Under the pieces are notes generated by a model that worked only from the letters and a program-made list of their open reading frames with translations, made no database searches and was not told where the DNA came from. From Stutzerimonas kunmingensis (GTDB lineage Bacteria; Pseudomonadota; Gammaproteobacteria; Pseudomonadales; Pseudomonadaceae), in contig NZ_FORS01000002.1 in NCBI RefSeq assembly GCF_900114065.1, positions 372,001 to 436,000 of the forward strand: a stretch of DNA of 64,000 bases, in the 5' to 3' direction. A program made the position numbers and the translations under genes. Positions 58,148 to 64,000 of this stretch are shown here, piece after piece. Position 1 is the first letter of the stretch, and every line of letters starts with the position of its first letter.

Positions 58148-58504
58148 ATGAATACAAGTAAGCCATTCAGTACCCCACCGAAGGGTCCCAGCGCCGATTT
58201 GGAATCGCTGTCACAGAATGACGTGACCATCTTGGCTGAGACATTCCGCCTCCTGGGTGACCCGTCCCGGCTGAGAATCATGCTGTGCTGCATGAAAGGC
58301 TCTTCCTCGGTCGGGGACATCGCTGAAACCCTCGAACTCTCGCAGTCGCTGGTGAGCCACCACCTGCGGCTGCTGCGCGGTGCTCGCCTGGTCAAGGGCG
58401 TGCGCCAAGCCAAACAGATCTTCTATGAGGTGGCGGACAAGCACGTGAACCAGGTGCTGCTGGATATGGCCACCCACATCGCGGAAGACCACAACGACGA
58501 GTAA
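58148..58504 (+). CDS. ArsR/SmtB-family metalloregulator
   Basis: 118 residues from MNTSKPF. A winged HTH (LAETFRLLGDPSRLRIMLCC, LELSQSLVSHHLRLLRGARL) is followed by a C-terminal helix with metal-ligand candidates (KHVNQVLLDM, THIAEDHNDE), resembling the alpha-5 zinc/cobalt sites of CzrA/SmtB. An ATG at 58094 would add 18 residues, but no good ribosome-binding site exists for either start. It is divergent from copA and convergent with the lpd gene; likely regulated genes are in the neighbouring metal cluster. Confidence 0.88.
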   Translation: MNTSKPFSTPPKGPSADLESLSQNDVTILAETFRLLGDPSRLRIMLCCMKGSSSVGDIAETLELSQSLVSHHLRLLRGARLVKGVRQAKQIFYEVADKHVNQVLLDMATHIAEDHNDE

Positions 58505-58613
58505 CTGTTGGGCATAGCATGCCGTTGCGGCGTGGCCTACGTTCCATGGCGATATGCGCCCCACCGCCCGCAGCTGCGTTCGGTGAGGTGGTTTGGATGC
58601 CGCTTCCGATCAA

Positions 58614-60041
58614 TCAGAAGTTGAGCGCGCGCTTGTCCACGGCCAGCGAGGCCTCTTTGAACGTCTCGGAGAGGGTCGGATGGGCAAAGCAGATGCGGGC
58701 GATGTCTTCGCTGCTGGCCTTGAACGCCATGGCGATCACGGCCTCGGCCACCAGTTCACTGGCCTGCGGGCCGACCACATGCACGCCGAGTATCTCATCA
58801 GTGGCAGGATCGGCGATCACCTTGACGAGGCCCGGCGTGTCGCCCAGCGCACGCGCGCGGCCATTGGCCATGAACGGGAAGGAACCGATTCGATAGGCGG
58901 TGCCCTGCTCTTTGAGCTGCTGCTCGGTGCGGCCTACCCAGGCAATCTCTGGGCTGGTGTAGATGACGTTGGGGATCGTATTGAAATCGACGTGACCGTG
59001 CTGGCCGGCAATGCGCTCGGCCACTGCGACACCTTCCTCTTCCGCCTTGTGCGCCAACATCGGGCCACGCACCACGTCACCGATGGCCCAGATGCCGGGC
59101 ACACTGGTGCGGCATTCATCGTCCACCAGCACGGCGCCGCGCTCATCCAGTTGGAGTCCCACGGCGGCCGGATTCAGGCCTTCGGTGTTGGGCACACGGC
59201 CGATAGCCACGATCACTTTGTCTGCCTGCAAGGACTGCGTCTGGCCCTGGCTGTCGGTGTAGTGAATAGTCACGCCAGCCTCGGTTGCATTGACTTCGCG
59301 AACCTTCGCACCTAGTTCGATCTTCAGGCCTTGCTTGTCGAACGCCTTCTTCGCCTCCTTGGCGATGGCTTGGTCGACGATTGGCAGGAAGCTGGGCAAG
59401 CCTTCGAGGATCGTGACATCCGCCCCCAGGCGGCGCCAAACGGAGCCCAGCTCCAGGCCGATCACGCCGGCACCGATGACGGCCAACCGATCGGGCACGG
59501 CCGCGATGTCCAGCGCGCCGTCGTTGGAGAGCACGACCCGCTCATCGAACGGTAGGTTGGGGAGTGGCCGCACGTTGGAGCCTGTGGCAACGATGATCTG
59601 CTTGCCCACCAAGGTAACAGCCTCATCGGCGGCGACGCTCACCTCGAAGCCACCATCGACAGTCCTGGTGAAAGACGCCAGGCCGTTGAAAAACTGGACC
59701 TTGTTTTTGCGGAACAGATAAAGGATGCCTTCGTTGCTGGACTTCACGACCTGATTCTTACGTTCCAACATCGTGGTCACATCCATGCGCAGATCACCCG
59801 TGGAGATGCCGTGCGTGCCAAAGTGGTGCTTGGCTTGTTCAAAGTTCTCTGACGACTGCAGTAGCGCTTTCGAAGGGATACAACCGATGTTGTTGCAGGT
59901 GCCGCCAGGTGCTGGCTTTCCGTCCTTGTTCTTCCAGGCATCTACACAAGCGACCTTCATGCCTAATTGGGCAGCGCGAATGGCCGCGATGTATCCGCCT
60001 GGGCCGGCACCGATAACAATGACGTCGAAATGCATTTCCAT
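58614..60041 (-). CDS. lpd: Dihydrolipoyl dehydrogenase (accessory copy)
   Basis: 475 residues, E3-type flavoprotein disulfide reductase. FAD site VIGAGPGGYIAAIRAAQLG, redox disulfide GGTCNNIGCIPSK, NAD site VIGAGVIGLELGSVW, FAD second site GIWAIGDVV, and the C-terminal base in CFAHPTLSETF are all intact. It lacks a MerA-type N-terminal HMA domain and C-terminal Cys pair, so it is not mercuric reductase. Normal E3 genes lie in sucAB-lpd or ace operons. A lone copy inside a metal-resistance cluster is unusual; its partner is not visible. Confidence 0.95.
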   Translation of the reverse strand: MEMHFDVIVIGAGPGGYIAAIRAAQLGMKVACVDAWKNKDGKPAPGGTCNNIGCIPSKALLQSSENFEQAKHHFGTHGISTGDLRMDVTTMLERKNQVVKSSNEGILYLFRKNKVQFFNGLASFTRTVDGGFEVSVAADEAVTLVGKQIIVATGSNVRPLPNLPFDERVVLSNDGALDIAAVPDRLAVIGAGVIGLELGSVWRRLGADVTILEGLPSFLPIVDQAIAKEAKKAFDKQGLKIELGAKVREVNATEAGVTIHYTDSQGQTQSLQADKVIVAIGRVPNTEGLNPAAVGLQLDERGAVLVDDECRTSVPGIWAIGDVVRGPMLAHKAEEEGVAVAERIAGQHGHVDFNTIPNVIYTSPEIAWVGRTEQQLKEQGTAYRIGSFPFMANGRARALGDTPGLVKVIADPATDEILGVHVVGPQASELVAEAVIAMAFKASSEDIARICFAHPTLSETFKEASLAVDKRALNF

Positions 60042-60146
60042 GATTTACATCTCCAAAGTTTTTGAGGAAATAGTGAGCGCCTATGTCGCGCCTTTTGTCA
60101 GGTGGTCGCCAGATTACAGCTCGTTCCCTGACGATCACGTTGAACA

Positions 60147-60545
60147 CTACGGCAGAACGAACCGGGCGCTCGCGGTATTGCCCCCACGTTCGACTTGGAC
60201 GACGGCCTTCGTGCCCTTGGCTGCGGCGAAGGTCCCGCTGCCTTCGAGGCGGCTTCCGTCCGCGGCAGGCGTGAGTTGCACCTCCTGCTTTTGTGAGCCG
60301 GTCAACAGTGTGAGCTTGGCTTTGGTGTTGCTTACATTGACCTGCTTGCCGTGGTCGCGCAGGTAGAGTTGCGCTGCTGCGGGCTGAACGACCAACTCGT
60401 AGTCCACGTCCCGGACTTCGGTCACGACGCCACCATGCAGCGGCTTGTGGTCATGCGCGTGGTCATGGTCGCCTGCGGCGAAGGCGGTGACGGATGCCAG
60501 GGCGAGGGCGGTGCCGGCCGTGAGGGAACGAAATCGAACAGACAT
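60147..60545 (-). CDS. Periplasmic His-rich protein of the RND metal pump operon
   Basis: 132 residues from MSVRFRSL, after AGGAG. A signal peptide (about 1-24, cut near AFA-AG) is followed by HDHAHDHKPLHGG and a beta-rich body (YELVVQPAAAQLYLRDHG, SRLEGSGTF). This arrangement is frequent beside czc/cus-like RND genes. It probably binds or senses the exported metal in the periplasm. It lies 53 bp after the RND pump gene on the same strand. Confidence 0.8.
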   Translation of the reverse strand: MSVRFRSLTAGTALALASVTAFAAGDHDHAHDHKPLHGGVVTEVRDVDYELVVQPAAAQLYLRDHGKQVNVSNTKAKLTLLTGSQKQEVQLTPAADGSRLEGSGTFAAAKGTKAVVQVERGGNTASARFVLP

Positions 60546-60598
60546 GAAAGCTCCTATAGGGTTACGGTGGTTGAAATCGGGTGACAGAAGGCGTTGCA

Positions 60599-63500
60599 TC
60601 AGAATGCCTCCGCGTCGCGGTCGTCCAGCAGGCGTTCGGCAGGCTTGCGGCCGAACAGCCAGAACATGGCGGGTGTAAGGAAGGTGTCTAGCAGCGTGGA
60701 GCTGACCAGCCCCGAGAAGATCACCACCGCGACGGGGTGCAGGATCTCAGTACCGGGTCGGGACGCCTCGAACAGCAGCGGGGCCAGCGCGAAGGCCGTG
60801 ACCAGCGCGGTCATCAGAACCGGGGAAAGCCGTTCGAGCGAGCCACGCACGATCATCTTCTGGTCGAAGTCCTCGCCCTCCATGCGCATGAGGTTGAGGT
60901 AGTGGCTCACCTTCAGGATGCCGTTGCGCACAGAAATACCCGCGAGCGTGATGAAGCCGACCAGGGCGGCCACGGACAACGGCTGGCCAGACAGCCACAG
61001 CCCCAACACGGCGCCGACCAGGGCCAATGGAATGTTCACCATGATGAGCGCTGATAGGACGACCGACTTGTAGCGCGTGTACAACACCACGAACATGAGC
61101 GTCAGGGAGACGATGGACAGCAGGCCCACCAGTCGCGAGGCTTCCTCTTGTGCCTGGAACTGGCCGCCCAGCGTGATGAAGTAGCCTTCGGGCAAGCGCA
61201 CTTCTTGGACGACGCTGCGTATGTCGGCCACTACTTCGGACAGCGGCCGTCCCTGAGCGTTGGCCGACAAAACTATGCGTCGACGGCCATCGTCGCGGCT
61301 GACCTGGTTGGGGCCGTCGCTGTCTTCGATGGTGGCAAGGCGCGACAACGGGACCCGACCCATGGGCGTGTCGATGAGGATGCGGCTCAAGCCCTCAATC
61401 GACCGCGCCTGCTCGGGCAGGCGAACCACCAGCGCGAAGCGGCGGTTGCCCTCGATGACCTCGGTGATCTTTTCGCCTTCGACCAGGCTTTGCAGCGTGG
61501 ACAGAATTTGCGGTGCGGCCACGCCGTAGCGTCCCGCCGCCGCATAATCCACGCGGATTTTGATCTGCGGCGCTAGGACCTGCTTTTCGATCTCCAGGTC
61601 AGCAAGCCCCGGAATTCCGGCCAGCTTGGCGCGCAGCAGATCCGCCTGCCCGCGCAGGACGTCCAGGTCCTCGCCGAACACCTTGATGGCGATCTGCGAG
61701 CGCACCCCCGACAACATGTGGTCGATGCGGTGCGAGATCGGCTGGCCAATGCCGATGGAGCCGGGCAAGTGAGCCAGACGCGAACGGATGTCGGCGGTGA
61801 TCTCCTCCATGGAGCGCTTTAGCTCCGAGGCGGGCAGCAGGCCCACGTCCAGCTCGCTGACATGCACGCCTTCGGCATGCTCGTCCAGCTCGGCCCGTCC
61901 GCTGCGCCGGCCCACGTGCTGCACCTCTGGCACCTGCGCGACCAGCAGCTCGGCTTGCTGGGCAAGCGCCGAAGATTCGGCCAGCGTCACACCGGGATTC
62001 AGGCGCAGGCCCACCAGCAACGTTCCTTCATTGAACGGGGGCAGGAACGTGGTCGGGAAGAATGGCACCGCGGCGACAGCCAGTGTGACAGCCACAGCGG
62101 CCATGCCAAGGGCGGCACGCGGCCGCTGCAAGACCCGCTGCAGGCCGCCCTGATAGCGCGTCTTCAACCAGGCTAGAAGCCGAGTGTCGCCATGGTCCAG
62201 CGTCCTCATCTTGGGCAGCAGGTAGTACGAAAGCACCGGAGTGACCGTCACAGAGACCAGCAGCGAGGCCAGCGTGGAGACGATGAAGGCGATGCCCAGC
62301 GGCACGAACAAGCGCCCCTCCATCCCCGGCAGCGCGAACAGGGGCAGGAACACCAGCACAATGATCATCGTGGCGTAGAGAATCGCCGAGCGAACCTCCA
62401 TCGAGGCCCTGGCAACGATGACCAGGGGCGTCAGCCGGTTCTCAGGGTGGCGGGTGCGGTCCTCCTTGAGCCGCCGCATGATGTTCTCCACATCGACCAC
62501 AGCATCGTCCACGAGACCGCCGATGGCGATCGCCAGCCCACCGAGCGTCATGGTGTTGATTGATAGGCCGAAATAGTGGAACACCAGCCCGGTCACGAAG
62601 ATCGAGGCAGGAATCGCGGTCAACGCGATCACCAGGGGGCGCAAAGTGCCCAGGAAGAAGAACAGGATCACCGCCACGAAGACCGATGCGCCGATGAGCT
62701 TGCCTTGCAGCGTGCTGATGGACGCCTCGATGAAGTTGGCTTGTCGGAAGGTCACCTGTGGCTCGGCCATGCCAGCCGGCAGTGAGCCCTTCATGTCCGC
62801 CAACGCTGACTCGATCGAGCGGGTCAGTGCAATCGTATCGGCCGTGGGCTGCTTTTGGATGCCCAGGATCACGGCTGGCAGGCCCTCGAAGCCCGCATCG
62901 CCGCGCTTGATGGCTGGCGCAAACTGAACATCGGCGACCTGGTGGAGCAGGATGGGTTGGCCCGCACGCACCGCGAGAGGCAGGTTACGCAGGTCGTCGA
63001 GTCGGGACGTGCGGCCCAGGTTGCGGATCAGGTACTCGCGGCCATTGATCTCCAGGAAGCCGCCGGAAGTGTTCGCGGAGAAGCCCTTGAGAGCCGCATC
63101 CAGATCGGACGCAGTCACGCCCAGCTCTGACATTCGCGTGGTGTTGGGCTGGACCTGGAACTGACGGACCTCGCCTCCGATCGGGATGACTTGGGCAACA
63201 CCAGGTATGGCCATCAGCCGGGGGCGTAGCACCCAGTCCGCGTACTCGCGAGTGTCCATGGCCGACAGCGGCGGGGCTGCGTTCTTCTGCCCTGAGGGCT
63301 TGGCACCGATGGGGATTGCAATCTGCATGATCTCGCCCATCACTGAGCTGATTGGCCCCATAGTGGGCGTCACGCCCGGGGCTAGCCCTTCCTCCATGGA
63401 CGTCAGGCGTTCGGAGACCATCTGGCGCGCCCGGAAGATGTCGGTCTTCCAGTCAAATGTCACGTAGATGAAGGAAAGCCCGGCGCTGGAGACCGAGCGC

Positions 63501-63745
63501 ACGCTTTCGACGCTGGGCAGGCCGTTCATGGCCGTTTCGAGCGGGAACGTGATGAGTTGCTCGACTTCTTCGGCAGCCATGCCGCCAGCCTCCGTCATGA
63601 GAGTGACGGTCGGCTTGTTGAGATCGGGAAAGACATCTACCGGCGTGCGCGTCAGGGTGAACGCGCCATACGCCATCAGCACCAGCGCCCCGATGATGAC
63701 CAGGAGCCGGTTTCGTAAGCTATTTTCGAGAAGCCACTTGAACAT
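60599..63745 (-). CDS. czcA: CzcA/CusA-family RND metal efflux pump
   Basis: 1048 residues. Twelve membrane helices and two periplasmic domains are seen, with N-terminal TRTPVDVFPDLNKPTVTLMT and the helix IV motif GGLAIAIGGLVDDAVVDVEN. That motif has GGLVDD and VDVEN where the CusA-type pump at 39739 has GAMVDA and VMIEN, and the periplasmic [10 protein letters not shown] is PPFNEGTLLV here. Metal specificity therefore probably differs from the chromosomal Cus pump. It is encoded just downstream of its adaptor and upstream of the His-rich protein. Confidence 0.92.
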   Translation of the reverse strand: MFKWLLENSLRNRLLVIIGALVLMAYGAFTLTRTPVDVFPDLNKPTVTLMTEAGGMAAEEVEQLITFPLETAMNGLPSVESVRSVSSAGLSFIYVTFDWKTDIFRARQMVSERLTSMEEGLAPGVTPTMGPISSVMGEIMQIAIPIGAKPSGQKNAAPPLSAMDTREYADWVLRPRLMAIPGVAQVIPIGGEVRQFQVQPNTTRMSELGVTASDLDAALKGFSANTSGGFLEINGREYLIRNLGRTSRLDDLRNLPLAVRAGQPILLHQVADVQFAPAIKRGDAGFEGLPAVILGIQKQPTADTIALTRSIESALADMKGSLPAGMAEPQVTFRQANFIEASISTLQGKLIGASVFVAVILFFFLGTLRPLVIALTAIPASIFVTGLVFHYFGLSINTMTLGGLAIAIGGLVDDAVVDVENIMRRLKEDRTRHPENRLTPLVIVARASMEVRSAILYATMIIVLVFLPLFALPGMEGRLFVPLGIAFIVSTLASLLVSVTVTPVLSYYLLPKMRTLDHGDTRLLAWLKTRYQGGLQRVLQRPRAALGMAAVAVTLAVAAVPFFPTTFLPPFNEGTLLVGLRLNPGVTLAESSALAQQAELLVAQVPEVQHVGRRSGRAELDEHAEGVHVSELDVGLLPASELKRSMEEITADIRSRLAHLPGSIGIGQPISHRIDHMLSGVRSQIAIKVFGEDLDVLRGQADLLRAKLAGIPGLADLEIEKQVLAPQIKIRVDYAAAGRYGVAAPQILSTLQSLVEGEKITEVIEGNRRFALVVRLPEQARSIEGLSRILIDTPMGRVPLSRLATIEDSDGPNQVSRDDGRRRIVLSANAQGRPLSEVVADIRSVVQEVRLPEGYFITLGGQFQAQEEASRLVGLLSIVSLTLMFVVLYTRYKSVVLSALIMVNIPLALVGAVLGLWLSGQPLSVAALVGFITLAGISVRNGILKVSHYLNLMRMEGEDFDQKMIVRGSLERLSPVLMTALVTAFALAPLLFEASRPGTEILHPVAVVIFSGLVSSTLLDTFLTPAMFWLFGRKPAERLLDDRDAEAF

Positions 63746-63758
63746 GGAATGGTGCCCC

Positions 63759-64000
63759 TCAACGAACTTGATTGATCAGGGACGCGCCCTCGACAACCAC
63801 GCGGTCGCCGTCCGCCAGGCCCGAAGTGACAGCGATGGATGCACCATCCAAAGGAGTGATGTTCACGACACGCGGCTCGAAGCGCTCGGCCTGGTCTTTG
63901 ACCCAGACGATGTTCTGGTTGGCAGGGTTCTTCATCAGCGCACCGGAAGGCACGCGGTAGCCAGGTACCGTCGTCGCCTCTTGCACGAAGACCACCACCG
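63759..64000 (-). CDS. RND efflux adaptor (membrane-fusion protein), C-terminal part only
   Basis: About 80 residues are visible up to the right edge: VPSGALMKNPANQNIVWVKD, VNITPLDGASIAVTSGLADG, DRVVVEGASLINQVR. These are the last barrel and membrane-proximal segments of a CzcB/CusB-type adaptor. The stop lies 13 bp before the RND pump start, so the two form an operon. The N-terminus is beyond the window. Confidence 0.85.
   Translation of the reverse strand, partial: VVVFVQEATTVPGYRVPSGALMKNPANQNIVWVKDQAERFEPRVVNITPLDGASIAVTSGLADGDRVVVEGASLINQVR

Noticed and set aside
58614..60041. Mercuric reductase (merA)
   Set aside because: There is no N-terminal HMA domain and no C-terminal vicinal cysteine pair; the sequence has the dihydrolipoyl dehydrogenase C-terminal motif.

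Overview
The window reads as a GC-rich gammaproteobacterial chromosome of the Pseudomonas/Stutzerimonas (P. stutzeri-like) type. The evidence is the gene order folD - tRNA-Arg/His/Leu ... tig-clpP-clpX-lon-hupB-ppiD, the pqqABCDE-pqqH-ercA-ercS block, and gacA-uvrC-pgsA-tRNA-Gly. All of these are familiar Pseudomonas arrangements. Identities come from reading the translated sequence; no database search was possible.

Layout. 1-1.4 kb: partial folD and three tRNAs. 1.4-5.1 kb: a hypothetical membrane protein, a GntR regulator with a perfect inverted repeat at its promoter, a TSUP permease and a decayed ohr remnant. 5.2-12.0 kb: a denitrification operon, nirK - 41-residue membrane ORF - norC - norB - norQ - norD. 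Its NirK carries an extra N-terminal blue-copper domain and its NorC an extra C-terminal haem-c domain. 12.1-20.7 kb: the core proteostasis block tig-clpPX-lon-hupB-ppiD. 20.7-24.75 kb (minus strand): a compact operon beginning with second copies of pqqA, pqqD and pqqE, followed by a tiny membrane ORF, a PuuD-like membrane protein, a SerC-like aminotransferase and a DHODH-like flavoprotein. 25.1-36.5 kb: exaC, an Old Yellow Enzyme, the canonical pqqABCDE-pqqH operon, ercA and ercS, all belonging to PQQ-dependent alcohol oxidation. 36.5-43.6 kb: a Cus-type copper/silver RND pump and a ZIP-like protein. 43.8-47.0 kb: gacA, uvrC, pgsA and tRNA-Gly(GCC).

From the 3' end of tRNA-Gly (46992) to the right edge the window enters an integrative element of the ICEclc type. 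It has a 647-residue tyrosine integrase beside the tRNA and a regulator cluster (LysR-effector-domain-only protein, XRE, LysR). It also carries hpd with a divergent Lrp regulator and a metal cargo: HMA protein, glutaredoxin-MauE fusion, ferredoxin, CueR, CopA, ArsR, dihydrolipoyl dehydrogenase, a His-rich periplasmic protein, an RND pump and its partial adaptor. The far end lies outside the window.

The most interesting system is the second PQQ-like locus (20714-24745). Its PqqA keeps the Glu and Tyr that PqqE crosslinks, and its PqqE keeps all visible cluster cysteines. However, it has no pqqB, pqqC or protease. Instead it has a SerC homologue that has lost the phosphate-binding His/Arg residues and a DHODH homologue that has lost the catalytic serine. 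I infer a dedicated pathway making a PqqA-derived product that may differ from PQQ, or an auxiliary branch of PQQ synthesis.
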